Shown here piece after piece: positions 26,928-40,010 of a DNA stretch of 64,000 bases (position 1 is its first letter; each line of letters opens with the position of its first letter). This DNA comes from Circinella umbellata (lineage: Eukaryota; Mucoromycota; Mucoromycetes; Mucorales; Lichtheimiaceae): positions 248,001 through 312,000 of the forward strand of contig JAIWNF010000022.1 in NCBI GenBank assembly GCA_025093555.1. The letters run 5' to 3'. The position numbers and the translations under genes were made by a program. Below the pieces are notes generated by a model. The model made no database searches. It was not told the origin of the DNA and was given only the letters and a program-made list of their open reading frames with translations.

Positions 26928-29759
26928 ATGGGTGGTTCTGGAAGCGGTCGAAGACAAATCAATGGCACTCCTGCACAGAATCGGGAAAGAAACAGAGATA
27001 TTAGACTGAATGAGTTGTCTCTTAATAATTCTGCTGTAGCAGATATGGAAAATGACGAAGACGCAGCTTATAGAGATGCTAGGGATCGCGCTGCCCTTGA
27101 GACATTTAGCGCAGCTCGACAAAGTCGTCCTCAAAACACCATCAATCAATACTTGAATCGTCAACAAGAATTCAAAAGATGGTGTATCAAGAAAAATGTT
27201 AATGCTATCCCTGATGATGGAAAGCTTCACTTTTTCTTGAAAACAGAGGTTGGTTTTATTGCTCATTAGTGTGTTTCGACAAATAAATGTAATTTTGTTA
27301 CTTAAAAATCTTATATAAGGTTGCTTTCCGTCCCCACCGAAAGAGAGGAAAAAAAAGAAGTGCACCAGAAGATTCGCATGAGGATGATGCCAATCAGCAT
27401 TCAAATGAACATGGGTCCAATGGTGTCAACAATGCTGACCATGCCGACGATGAGGTCAATGACCTTCCTCAAATCGACACAGCATATCAAGTAATGGATA
27501 TGATGGACGAAATGGATGAAGAGAGAGATGGTTCTAGCTCTAACACTAGCACTACCACTCCCACCAATGATTCATCATCATCCACAATCAACAGCACAAG
27601 CATTGAATCTGCCATTACTCGACAATTCAATGAATATGCTCAACTCGCTTCTGGGGTACCTGGCAAACGGGTCAGATACTCAACCGTTGAAGCATATGCT
27701 GCTGCAATTGTTGATCTTTGGGCCGAGCAATGTTTGACGGATAATTCTTTTCGTCCAAGTCCTCGTGGAAAACGAGTGAAAGCATTACTTGACTGGTTGC
27801 GTAGAGAAGACGAAAAAATCGCTCGCGCAAACTTTGATGATAGAGTATGTTTAAGACAACTTATTAAGCAACTTCTTGCTATATGTGTAATGTATAGATA
27901 ATCTAACAAATACATTTATTTTTTAAGGGTGCATTTACCGCTGCAGATGGCTATACCACTCATGCTGAAATGGAGAAAATTGTTGATCAATTTTGGACAA
28001 ATGGAACTGAACTTGGTCTTCGAGATGGTACATCATTTTTATTGCAGCACTACGGTTTGCTTCGCGGTGAAAGTATTCGAAAAATGGAGTTTGCTGATTT
28101 GCAATCGCTTCATTTGGAGGATGAAGGTCCCAGCCAATGTCATGCTTTGGTAATGGTCCTTAAACAAGGAAAAACTAACAAGTTTGGGCGCGTTGAAGTT
28201 GCTGGATGTATGCGAAACAAGAACGTGGCCATTTGTCCTCAAATGATGCTTGCTTGTTACCTTTTCAGTCGTTATGAGATGTCTGGAGAGCAATTTCCTA
28301 GCATCAATAAGAACGCGGATTGGTTTTTCTACAAGCTCATCAAAGGAACGACGGAGGATCCTCAAAAGGAGTTGTCATACCGTCAGCACCTTAAGGCAAT
28401 CACAAAAGCATTTGAGGGAGCTTGTCTCCATTCAAAAGCCAAAACTCATGCTATGCGTGGTGCCGCAGCTCGAATGGCAGAGATTGGAGGATCAAGCGAG
28501 GGCGCCATTCGTCGTGCAGGCCGTTGGAACACAAGTTCATTGACAACAGCCTACCTCACTAACCTTCCCCACGAACTTCTTCGCACCCTTGCAGGTTTTC
28601 CAACAGAGCGTGGATATTTTTATCTCTCTCGTGCCAATGTTCAACCGTCTCAAGAGCTTTGTAAGAAAATTTTCAAGTTCGTTGACTATTGGCGTCAGAA
28701 ATTAGATGAAGGTAATGTTGAACAAGTATCATGTGCCGCCGATATGTTTTTGAAGCTATTGGATAGGCTACGTGTTGTCTTTTTGCAGGACTCGGTTCTT
28801 TTGAAAAAGAGATATCCTCAGCATTTTCTTTGGAACCATCCTTTGTTTCAAAGTGAGCTGTATAAAGATTTTGAAAGGTAAATATATTGTTTTTATAAAG
28901 ATGTGATTCAACTTTTTTCTAACATACTTTTGTTAGATCTGTTGATGCTGCTGTGGAAATCACTGAAGAACCTGAGCAACTGCAACTGCAAAGAGCAGTA
29001 CCATTGGTTGCACAACATCTTTCTGATATCAATCAGCAAATCGCATCGCGTTTTGATGCTCAAGCCCAAGCCCAGCAAGCCCAACAAGCTGCACAGATGC
29101 AGGTTCTCCAATCCCTGTTGTCTGTTGTTACTCCCTTGCAAGTGCTTGTTCCTCACATCAGCAGCCTTGCAACATTAGCACAGCAAGTCGCTGGCTATAC
29201 TTCTGGGCAGGTTCCTTTGACAGTAACCTTGAACTTGGGCAATGTTTCTCAACAACAACCCACTCAAGAACAAACACCTCAACCCACACAACCCACACAA
29301 CCCACACAACCTTCTCCGCAACCTTCCCAGCAACCACAAGAACTACCGCAACCATCACTTACAACAACATCCATCTCTCTCCCTTTTTTTCCACCACCAC
29401 CACCAGTACAGAATTCAGCACCAGCACCAACACCAGATCAATTGCCTGTACCCACTTATAAAATGTCTCGTAACACTGTTACGCTTGATATGCTTTGGCG
29501 TGAATGGTACCATGGCTTGGCTGGCGGTCCTTCTATTGAAGAATTAGAACGCTTGTACCATGTTGCATGGCGTCGAGAAACAAAAGAACGTAGATTTTAT
29601 AATCGCAGACGTATCATCATCGAAAGCATTAAAGATTATGCTGCACAACACAGACTGACGAATGAAGCAGCTGTCACGTTATTAGAAGAAAAGCGAAGTA
29701 GGCAAAGAAAAACCTTACACTGGATTGCCGAAAATCCAAGCATTTTTTTCAATAACTAA
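26928..29759 (+). CDS. Crypton tyrosine recombinase with C-terminal GCR1_C-like domain, 4 exons
   Basis: Exons: 26928-27248, 27320-27844, 27928-28877, 28937-29759; 872 aa, no frame break. An N-terminal SAM-like core-binding segment (NTINQYLNRQQEFKRWC, near 70) precedes a disordered D/E/S-rich part and a helical segment (SGVPGKRVRYSTVEAYAAAI). The catalytic domain has LLRGESIR with Arg about 328, GKTN with a candidate Lys about 364, HAMR with His 456 and Arg 459, GRWNTSS with Trp 482, and TAYLTNLP with nucleophile Tyr 491. A Q/P-rich linker with PTQ repeats follows. The end (about 772-840: YKMSRNTVTLDMLWREWYHG, then GGPSIEELE) matches the DNA-binding GCR1_C type found in fungal Cryptons. All catalytic residues are present, so activity or domestication is possible. 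Intron 1 uses a weaker GTTGGT donor. Confidence 0.88.
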
Positions 29760-31112
29760 TATCTTTTATTTCAAATTTACTACATTTTTTTCCTAGCTTT
29801 CTCTACCTCCACAAACACATCTTATTGCTTGACAATATTTTAGAATATTTTTGCGTCATATTTTTTCATTATTATATACACTTTTCTCTTTATATTTTTT
29901 TTTCATTATCCTATCTTCTCTTTTATTCTTATTTCTTTCATATTTCTTCAGCCTCTCTTTCCAGTTTTCTCTAATTTATAAGCTCATTTGATTATTCTTT
30001 AACCTCAATTTCCTCATGTTCGTCAATCACTATTCATCGTTTTTCTGATTTTTTTTCTAGCTAAGCTGGTCTTCCCCCAAAGCATTGTACCTTTTCTTGC
30101 TGATTGTTTGGTCACTACCTACAAGTAAGTGGTAAAGAGCAGGTTAAGTATATTTGTCACTTTGGATATTCATGCGTATTTAAATATTAAATTGCACAGT
30201 GCTACTAAATAATTGACAATATATGGATAAAATGATAATCATGATAATCATGATTGTAACACTACTTAGAAAAAAAAATAATTCATTTTTCTAGCTTATA
30301 TAAACGATAATATATATACAAGAACTTTAAGAAATTATAAAATCCATGCTCAGGAAACAAAGTATAGATCAATATCCGTCCTCTTTCCATTCAATCTGCT
30401 TATACTCAAACTAACATCTATAGCAATTATGACCAAAGCACCCTCTTCCATCATAAACTGTAAATCCCTTATATTAAAAAAGTTATATTATTATCATCCA
30501 TATTCCAAAATCTACATTGATAAACTAATGATTGTTGTGTTTTCCCAGGAAATGCTATCATTGCTATCAAATTACCAAACTTTTCCCACCAATCCATAGC
30601 TATTACCTCTCATTTTGTTAAACTCTGAAACTGTTGATGGATCATTAAGTGGTTGTTCTCAATCCTACTTTCTTTTCAATGCAATGGTATCAATTATCGC
30701 TTAAAATAATGTCGAGAAATATTTCGCCAGGGGTTCATAAAAGAATAAATGATAGGTTCGTCGATCAAGTGCGAAATACAATGAGGATTTACTTAAAAAC
30801 AATATAAAAATAATTTATATGAAATATACATCGTAATCTGGTTCGCTTAATACTTTTGTTTGAGGAAGTTCCATGCGCAGTCTTTAATATTAATGACGAT
30901 CCATGTTTAGCAATGCATGTACGATCTTCTTGCGTGTTTGGCTCGTACGAACATTTTCTATTGCATTTCGATTGAACATATAACCGAATGCGAAACTGTT
31001 GCCTGTTGATGTGTGTGAATATTCTATCTGCTATGCATGTTCTTAGAACAAGTATCTGTTTGATTTGTTAATCGATTGATTCTTTCTTCCCATCATGAAG
31101 GTACCCATATGT
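29760..31112. other. Non-coding 3' part of the Crypton-like element
   Basis: Stops are dense in all frames and no second gene is seen. A tandem GATAATCAT pair lies near 30231-30252. The first 200 bp are T/C-rich, fitting a 3' untranslated region of the recombinase gene. Confidence 0.5.
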
Positions 31113-31178
31113 AAAAAAAAAAAAAAAAAAAAAAAAAACGATGAGGAAAAAAATAGTTTTTTTAGTGTTATGCAGGCA

Positions 31179-31319
31179 GGGACTTCTATATTTTGAGTGG
31201 GGACTTGGAGTGCAAATAAAGCACTTATTTTTCACTTTTGCGTAAAATAATTGGCTTACTATTCCCGACGTCCCTTTGAGTTTGAAATTTTGGGGACTTC
31301 GCTGGACTCAATGGGACTT
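31179..31319. repeat. Right subterminal repeat cluster of the Crypton-like element
   Basis: Copies of GGGACTT lie at 31179-31185, 31200-31206, 31293-31299 and 31313-31319, with a related GTCCC on the opposite strand near 31269-31273. The second copy lies in GAGTGGGGACTTGGAGTGC, the inverted partner of the left-end string. Confidence 0.7.
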
Positions 31320-32582
31320 TGAGGTTTTATAAAAATAATATCCACAACGCGTTCATTATATGCGGAGCCCACTGAACAAATATATAAAAGCTTTCCTTAT
31401 TTTTGGACGAAAGAATGATGATAAAAGTCACACAATTTATATGAATAATGCTGTCAATGAAGGACTTTTTTTGTGATATATAAAGTAATATATTATTCAA
31501 TGAATCTACCAAACTAATGGTTATATAAATTTATCACGTAATCAAGCTGGAAGCAAGGGTCTGATTTTTTGTACTACAGTTAAAACCTTATGTATAAATG
31601 TGATATACACTTTATGACTGTTCACATGATATATATAAATGTTTGTGTGGGTATTTTATAAAATTGGATAAAATTAACATATAAATCCACTATAAGGGTT
31701 TATTATATTATTGTTTCGACACCAATTTGCTGCTCTGCTCTGGGGTACTTGTATATGAAGAAATCAGAGTGTGTTAAGATATGCTATGTAGATCGTTCAT
31801 ACTGATTACTTAAGGTCGGAAAGTGTGTGTATATTGTAGTTAAAGGAAAGCATTTGGATTGGACAATGTGTTTGATGGAGGGTGTGATTTCAAATAATAA
31901 TATTTTGAGTAGTATAGAATTAAATTCAATTTACTATTAGTCTATTTTTGATATATCATAGATAATGAAGAACTCTCCAAGAAAAAGAGTACTGGAAGAT
32001 TTATTTAACGTAATTGTTGGATGACACGAACAACTATTGTATCAAAATCATTCATATTGGCAGTATTTTGTCAAGATTATAAATTAAATATATACATATA
32101 AATAATAATACCGAGTATTAACATTATAGATCCACCACCACTGATATCCCCGACAAGAGCGTCCACAAATGTACTTTACATCACTTCAACAAAAAACAAA
32201 AGTAATTCATAAATTAAATAATAAATAATAAATCTCTTCTTTGTTCTCAAGAAATAATAATAAAATTTGATTAACGAGAATAATTACGAGAAGTTGGGAA
32301 ACTAGCTATTTCCAGAAAGCACGTATGTATTTGATTTCTCCATAACCTAACGCTTCAGTGCAAGTGCTGCCAACGTTCGTTTTGGATTAAAACATGTGCT
32401 AAGACTCCTTTACGCAAGAGAAAGGTTGTACTATACCATTGGAAAAGCTAAAATGGGTATGGGCAGTAAAGTCCCGAACGCGAGCTACTAATCATCTACT
32501 TGCCTCGCGTCTCCATAACGATGAAAATGTTTAATGGTAAAATATTTTTACTTTATACTTGACATTCATTCCACATACACAC

Positions 32583-32583
<1 letters not shown>

Positions 32584-32623
<40 letters not shown>
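32584..32623. repeat. Compound (TC)n(TA)n microsatellite
   Basis: About ten TC units pass directly into about nine AT units. Similar but shorter CT-to-AT junctions lie near 8151-8175 and 37618-37660. Confidence 0.85.
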
Positions 32624-32914
32624 CATTTAAAGCTTTAAATGAAGAAATTGCCTTTTTGCTAATAAAAGTAAAAGTTACGTTAGCACTTGACTAAAAAAAA
32701 AAACCTCACACGCGAAGCGCGTCGAAAAAAAAGAGGTAAATGTTGTTAAACAAAAGACAATAATCCACTTCCAACTTCGTCACCATAGCAATCAGTTAGG
32801 TTCACATTAAAAGACGCAAGTCAAAGATCCAAGAAGCTAGTTCTTACAATGCAGTGGTTTACCCAAGTTAAGCTGCACAATTAACTACATAATGCTACGG
32901 AAAAAAAAAAGTCA

Positions 32915-33215
32915 TGTCTTTTGTAGTTTGCGTGCTTACGCCATTTCAAATGCCCCGTCCAGCATCGCACACAACCAAAAGTCAAAAGGGTAGGCCATCA
33001 CTAGCTCCAGCAAGAGCAACGCTATTAAAAATGTCATCCCTTTGTTCTGATCCGGTTAACTCCATTCGTCCAGGAATGTTGAAATCTGAAGCACTCTGAT
33101 AAAGTCAGAAAACAAACTTTATCCCCCTCCAAGGGGAATAGCCAATGATGAAGTCGTAAGTTCCGTCAAATTTGGACACCAAAGAGAACACGCTGCTTAA
33201 TTAAACACTGGTTTC
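32915..33215 (-). pseudogene. Decayed coding relic of unknown origin
   Basis: On the minus strand one frame reads, in pieces, VFSLVSKFDGTYDFIIGYSP, a stop, LYQSASDFNIPGRMELTGSE, DIFNSVALAGASDGLPF, a stop, and LLVVCDAGRGI, a stop. The pieces have protein-like composition, and the stretch is clearly more GC-rich than its AT-rich surroundings. The three internal stops are all TGA. The family is not recognised. It may be the end of an old gene or transposon; chance cannot be excluded. Confidence 0.3.
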
Positions 33216-36200
33216 CTAAAAATGGTTTTCACATTCAGTTGTGCAATATCACAGTCAGTCAATATAAACTTCTCTAATGATAGATAAACACCTTTTGTGG
33301 ACATATTAAATAGTAGAGTGAACTGACTTTCCTAGCGATGATTCAAAACTTATTTTTACTTAATCTTTTGCTTTTAAGCATGAAACACCCACCAAGAGTT
33401 TTTTCGCCACAGTATGATCATAGTCCCCATATTGAATATACTACTTCAAACCTTTTGATACAAAGAACAAATAAGATAATATATTTAATCATATTCAATT
33501 CTATTTACACTACTTTATCAAAAAAAAAATATTACTATTTATACAGTGACTAGGTTATCTGCTGCAAAAAAAAAAAATAATAATCCTGCGGTCCAATTAA
33601 TAATTGGTAGCCGCGTACATACGTTGTTAGTGAATACATCTTTCCTACTTCTTATCTACTAGAGTAAAGCCAATAATATTGGCAGGCATAGAATTCGATT
33701 AGTAGCAACACCATACGTACAATGTCATAGCAATAATAGCAACCACAATGGAATAGATGGGTTACATACGTAGTGACTTCAAAATTTAAAGAGGATATGA
33801 GAAAAGACTATATTAAAGAACTCGACGAGCCCCCCCTAAAAAGTAGGGATAAACTTTAAAATCTAACGTATATATCACCGACTGTTGATGAATACATTGC
33901 ATGTACTGCTGCATGTTTTTTCAGTTTGAGTTTTCAATAATTAGTACGTATTTTTGGGACATCTTTTGTGGTCGAAGGATTTTCGGATATGAATCAACAC
34001 TAATTATCTTTTTGCAGTCATATCTGGAATAACCATTGTCTTCAAGATAATTGATCAAGTAATAACAGCCTATCTAACTAACATCTAATAGTTATTATAA
34101 AAGTACTACGTACTTGTAATGATAAGTGTTCTCGACAAAAATAAAATACCTACAGTGTACTAGGTTAGACAGTGGTGAGTATCGAACTAGATCAATAAGC
34201 TGGACATTACTCTTATATAAAATCATAGTCAAAAGAGGGCATTGTACAATTCTTTGAGATTTGGTATATGCTTTTCCATTATGAGTGAATGGTACGGGCT
34301 TGATCGGTATTTTCATATCAATGAATAACTGGATAGCTTTCTTTTGATCAGACTACTATGCTCGAAAAATCAATATATTTCTTGTTACGTATTGGTTCTC
34401 GAGTTATCTTGGGCATAGTATTAGATGGCGCGCGGTATGTTATTTCTCAGTTGTGCTCGTTTTTTCTTTGGAGTTGGAATATGTGTCTTGTCATCGTGTG
34501 TTATGTGTGAGCATGACAATAAGTAATTTTAAAATCAACCATGGATACGATCAATACAAAGTACTTTGATCTATCATTAAATTCATTGCTTGTGAATTTT
34601 ATCCAACAATTCTGATAAAGCTAAAAAGTTATAGATCAAATGCAAGTTTCGTATAATAATAAACGATTGTTTGATACTCCATATCATTTAATTTAATGAG
34701 GTAAATGTCATCGTCGAATGCTCGTTAAGAATGGATGATACGAATGATATATATATATATTTTAAAGAAGGAAAAGAAAAAAAACTGCATTTTTAGAAAG
34801 CATGAACTGCCAAATAATGAAGGAAGACCGCCAAAGTAGAACCTGTTAGAAAACCCACTCATAAGAAGCACATACAGCTTTTCTTTTATAAAGTTGGTTT
34901 TTTTCCAAATTATTTGCAGTCCAACAGTAAAACTGAAACTGCGTTCTGTCTTGGGGGATAAGGTTTGTGCCCTTTTGCTGTTTAGCGGTTGATCTTCTTT
35001 TAAAAATTTACTAACAAAACAAAATCAAAAAAAATGTACAGCTTATTCTTAAAAGCCATCCGCAAAGGTTAAACAGAGAACAAATGTCGGCGAAAAAAAT
35101 AAGAATGGAAAATCGCTGGCACAAATTTTTTCGCCAAAGTAACGTAAATAATTTGGAATAAAGTCAAATATCAAATACAGATTTAGGTGCCCAGATCAAA
35201 AATGATATTCATCTACGTAAAAACATTTTGTCAGGTGATCTATAAGGCGAGTTAAGGTTTTCCTTTCTAATACCAGTGTTTTTACTCAGTTCAAAAGTAC
35301 AGTACGTAAAGGTGCATCTCACCTATTGGTTAAACTTTATTATTATATTTTTTGATTATAAAAAAAAAAATGACACACGTCATTAATTGTGCAAATCACC
35401 GGGTTTTCATGGATCGGCAACATTACACATACGTCATTTACATAGCCAAAAGATTACGCAAGCTACATACCTTACCTATGTCTATAAATAGACAAAGTTT
35501 CTCTTTCGCTTATGTTTCGGTCGATTATATTAAATATTTTTATGATCTCCATCTGCTGTACAAATAATAAAGTTTTCTTTTTGGGGAGGACGGAATGGGG
35601 GAAGTAAAGCTTTGATTTTTTTTTTTTTGTCTACAAATTAAAACACTATATGTCTTTTGATTCAAAAGAGTCCATTCCTTAAATACAAAAGCACCAAATT
35701 ATAACATATCGCATGAATCCGTACATGGGTACGATTTTATACCCTATTCCACTATATAACGATGGTTAGAATGCATATCTTCACATGACCATAGAAATAT
35801 TCACTTCCTGGAAGTATCAATCTTTAACACTGATTGTTGGGATCTGTTGTGTAACAAACAAACAAATAAACAAAAAAGGGAGATAGGTTACGAAAAAATA
35901 CTTTGGAAATTAAACAATTGATTTTCAAAAAGATGAGTATTTATGTTAGCTCAGAGATATAAATACGTAAGTATGAACCATAAGTTTAGATAATTATCAA
36001 AAGAAGAATTATATCAACCAATTAAAGAAGTACACTGTATCAAGCGAGTGGAAAGTACCAAGAATAATTCGGCTAAGCCTTTTATTCTTGGTAAGCTTAC
36101 AATTTGGTTATGTACGCCCAGAAATATAGCTGTGTTCAAAAATTTACATAAATAAATATGTCTCTTCAAACAACCTTTTAACTTTTTTGTTCTTGATTCA

Positions 36201-37136
36201 TTTATTCTTTTCAATTATCTCGAGTTGAGGTACGATTATTGAACAAAAAAAAAACCAGAGAAATAAACTTCTTTATATATGTGAAAAAAAAAAGTATCTT
36301 AATATCATAACCTTACGTCTATTCAAAATATATATGCATATATATTTATAGAGAGCCTGAAATAAGTCATGACTAGGTATCATTCGCTCTTACTCCTCGA
36401 GTTATGAAACAATAGTAACTTACATCCACTTACCTACTTGGGTATTCCCTTTCTGCTTTTCTTTATTACCTTTACTATGTCCTGAAGCAGAAAGGAGCAT
36501 CAACCGGTTGGGCGGTCGCTGTTTGTGTTTCAAAGTAATTGTTCGTTTATTATTATTGTTATAAAAAGTGTCTTGTTAATCTATCATATACTTAAAACCC
36601 TCTGTTCAATTTTTTTATTTATTTATATAGTATACAAAAAAAGGCAATTGTCGACTATTCTTCTCATCTTTTATATATACTAGACTTGAACTTGTTCTTC
36701 TTTCCATATCCCTCCCCCCTCTTCCCCCCTCTGAACTTTTTTTGTTTTTCAATTAAAATATGATACAAATAATAATGATAAGAAAAAAAGATTAGTAGAT
36801 ATATAGTTACAGTATATATTGAAAAAAAAGAAATTGTCTACAACGAGAGAGTGTATATTGAGAAAGAGACGTGGAAAAAAAATAGTTGTGTATACGATTA
36901 ATGGGTGATCTGAATGTGTGTGTGCGTGTGTGTGTACATTTTTAAACTTGTGTAGATATCATATATATATATATATATATATATTAGTAACGTGTTGCTT
37001 GATGTTGTGTGTTCGTGAATGCGTGCTCGTTTCGTGTATGTATGTGGCGTATATGTGATGTTGTTAAAAGAAAAAAGCCGTAATAATAGTGAGGATTAGA
37101 ATAGTAGAAAAATTTAAAAGCTAGATAGAACGGTGT

Positions 37137-38356
37137 CTATTGTTTATTTTCTTGGATAATATTGACCAACCTATTAAATTTGGATAATATAGATTTCAAA
37201 GTTAGTAAGTTGATACCTATTTATGAAATTAAACCAGCCTTTTTTTCATTTCTTTAATGATATATATATATATATCAACTTACCAATCCAAACCATCAGT
37301 CAAACCTTCACCCTTGATTGCACTCGTTTTATAAATGGAATATTGTCTATTTTTCAAAGTTGAAAGACCTAATGCATCAGCTACCTCTGCAGCTGACAAT
37401 GCACCTTCCATATCTTGCTTATTAGCAAATACAAGTAATGCTGCATCCTTTAATTCCTCTTCTTCCAACATGGAATGAAGTTCTTCTTTAGATGTTTGCA
37501 TACGATCCTTATCCACACTATCAACAACATAAATCACGGCATCGGTGTTTGCATAATAACATCGCCAATAAGGTCTATAAAATAATTATATATCGTTATT
37601 AACGTAATATTATTCATCTCTCTCTCTCTCTTTCTTTCTTTTTCTTGATATATATATAATCGAAATAGAGGAACCATCACCACCAACCATTACGCCATCC
37701 CACTTTGGTTTACAACCCTTATTACTTACCTTATGCTTGTTTGACCACCAAGATCCCATACTTGGAACTTAATATTCTTATAAGAGACTGTTTCTACATT
37801 GAAACCGATAGCTACAATAATAATACTGTTATAAGTTTTCATACGTATCAAAATAAATATAAATAGATAAAAAGAAGAAGGCCAGAGTGAGGTAGAAGAA
37901 GTAAAAAAAAAAATACATTAGTAAACTAAATTTGGATATACTTACTAGGAATGGTTGTAACAACTTCACCAATCTAATATCCATAGTAAAATAAATAATA
38001 TTTTTATAATCAGAACTTGTCTTCAACTGAAAGAAAAATAAAATAAAATGAACCAATGTATTAAATTACTTAATATTATTTTTTTTCTTACCTGAAGTCG
38101 ATATAAAATGGTTGTTTTACCAGCTCCATCAAGGCCAAGAATCAATATCCGGACTTCTTTTTCACCCCACAATCGTCCTAATATTTTACTAAATAAAGCG
38201 CCTATAATTATTCACGACCCATGATGCCGGTTTTTTTTTTGTTCAGTTATATATTTTCATTATTCATGGATATATAATGGTCTATATAAAGACAAACACA
38301 CACACACATAAAAAATTACATTACTAAAGAAATCATCTCGTTTAAAACTTACCCAT
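37137..38356 (-). CDS. ARL1: ADP-ribosylation factor-like GTPase Arl1, 6 exons
   Basis: Exons in coding order: 38353-38356, 38092-38201, 37946-37973, 37730-37811, 37284-37574, 37137-37170; 182 aa, as expected. Arl1 is a small GTPase at the trans-Golgi that recruits GRIP-domain golgins. The protein has MG at the start for N-myristoylation, P-loop GLDGAGKT (24-31), switch I around TIPTIGF, WDLGGQ (66-71) and NKQD (126-129). [18 protein letters not shown] favours Arl1 over Arf. The first exon is only ATGG before GTAAGT; an in-frame ATG nearer exon 2 leads to a stop, so the distant 4-nt exon is preferred. The last exon adds [10 protein letters not shown] and completes the C-terminal helix. Confidence 0.93.
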
Positions 38357-40010
38357 GTAGAAATAATAAAAGTTATTAATAAAAGATATGTAGAAAAAAA
38401 AGGGAAACGTACACGAATAGAAAAATGTATAGTGTTACTTGGTTACTTTTTCGAGTTCAGCATGCAAAATTCATTCCGCTCTTCCCAAACTAGGACGCTC
38501 TAAAAAATGGAGCATTATTTTATGAGCCTGCCTCTCATGCCCCCAAATAACGGATTATATAATAAGGAAGAAAACAACAATAAGGAAAAAAAGGGTCTCA
38601 TTTTATTTACAAAGATGGCAATAATTATTCAAAACAATAATAATAACAACAATAAACAATTTAATTATAAAGATTTTCTCATTCTAAAGTGTATACAAAG
38701 TGTGTGAATTAATTATAATCCATGTATCATTCCGTATGTCTTTTACAATTTGTCCAGGTTATCAATATATAATGTGTGCATATGATTTAAGTTTGACGTA
38801 ACGATAACTTTATATACTTATTGATGTTGATGAGACACATGTTCCACATGCGAATTTTTTTACAATACTAAATTATCTGATACATACTATATACTCTAGT
38901 ATATGTCACACACATGCATAACGGACAATAACAACAAGTAATGTTGTAGAACGCATGAAATACTTTATTCTTGTTTAATCAACTCGAACTGGTTACATGT
39001 TTACTATGATTTATAGTATGTATACTATAAAAAAAATACGTACTATATATAAATAAAGTTAAGGAGGAGGAATTTGAGTATATACAATAGTATATTGCTC
39101 AATGCACAACTAGCTACATTGCATTATATGTGTAGATTTTTATATGTATATATTGGCATTCATTCACTCATTAAAAAAAACTTACCAGAAAATTATGTCT
39201 TGGAGGGTAAATAATACGAATTTCTTTTTCTACGTATAATGCATGATGAGAAACCCTTTTTTTTTTTTTTTTGAAAATCAAACAAAACAATCCAATATAT
39301 GTATATATACATAACGTTATTAAAAGTATAGCTTGGGTATTATTAATATAGTACAATATAGCATGCCAATATACACGTAATCGATGTCGTTATTATATAA
39401 AAAAAATTGTTATGCATAAAAAAACATTGCAGCTGTGTCAAATGTATATAAACACTTTTTATCTACTTCATCTATAAATAATAATATCAAGTGACGTATA
39501 ACATAACTTGTTTTTTTTTTCTTAAAATTCCTACCTTCTCTCCCCCAATCAACTTCTACTCTCTCTCTCTCTCTTTTTTTTTATCTTTGTTCCCCCAAAC
39601 TTCACATGGTTAATAACTTGAAATATTTTATGTGTATACATGTAATTAGAGGAGGGAAAGATCGAGAGATATCAATTTATGACATATCTCATTTATTATG
39701 ATTATAATAACTATTAAGTTATTATTATATTAATATTATTACGATTATTATTATTAATATTATTATCAAATGGATGGATGTTCTTGCTTGTTGTTTGTGG
39801 ATAGAATGAATAAGAACTAAAGTAAACAAGGATACATTATTCTATAATAATGTAAACAAAAGATTTTTTTTAATCCTTTTGTGGAGTTTTTTTTGTCTCT
39901 CTTTTTTTTTTTTTTTGTTTTTTTTTTTTTTTTGCTTGGATTTTTGATTTTTTTGATTTTTGTTGAATAATTATTTAATGGTAAAATAAAAAAAAAAAAT
40001 TGGTATTTTT
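38357..40010. other. Intergenic: ARL1 upstream and C2H2 gene 3' flank
   Basis: No gene is seen. The stretch is very AT-rich, with T tracts of 15 or more bases near 39900-39935 just beyond the C2H2 stop codon. Confidence 0.5.

Larger units (their letters stand above)
26736..31324 (+). mobile_element. Crypton-like tyrosine-recombinase element with subterminal GGGACTT repeats
   Basis: The element is inferred from an intact recombinase gene (26928-29759) bracketed by two clusters of GGGACTT/AAGTCCC sequences, at 26736-26774 and 31179-31319. An 18-base string at the left, GCACTCAAGTCCCCACTG (26743-26760), has an inverted partner at the right, GAGTGGGGACTTGGAGTGC (31195-31213), differing by one mismatch and one inserted base. 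Cryptons move as DNA through a tyrosine recombinase and usually lack long terminal repeats, so exact ends cannot be read. The limits given are the outermost repeat copies. The 1.4 kb after the gene holds no second gene. A 26-nt A tract (31113-31138) precedes the right cluster. Confidence 0.6.
31325..37136. other. 5.8 kb gene desert
   Basis: No intact gene is seen between the element and ARL1. It holds a CT/AT microsatellite (32584-32623), a decayed coding relic (about 32915-33215, minus strand) and T, A or AT tracts, including (AT)n near 36961-36984. The reason for such a long gap is unknown; old insertions are plausible. Confidence 0.5.

Noticed and set aside
32914..33099. Plus-strand 61-codon frame
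   Set aside because: It is antisense to the more protein-like minus-strand relic and has no family match.
38211..38230. ATG near ARL1 exon 2 as the start codon, with a 17-nt intron
   Set aside because: A 17-nt intron is too short to splice, and without it the frame hits a stop. The 4-nt exon at 38353-38356 followed by GTAAGT explains the protein.
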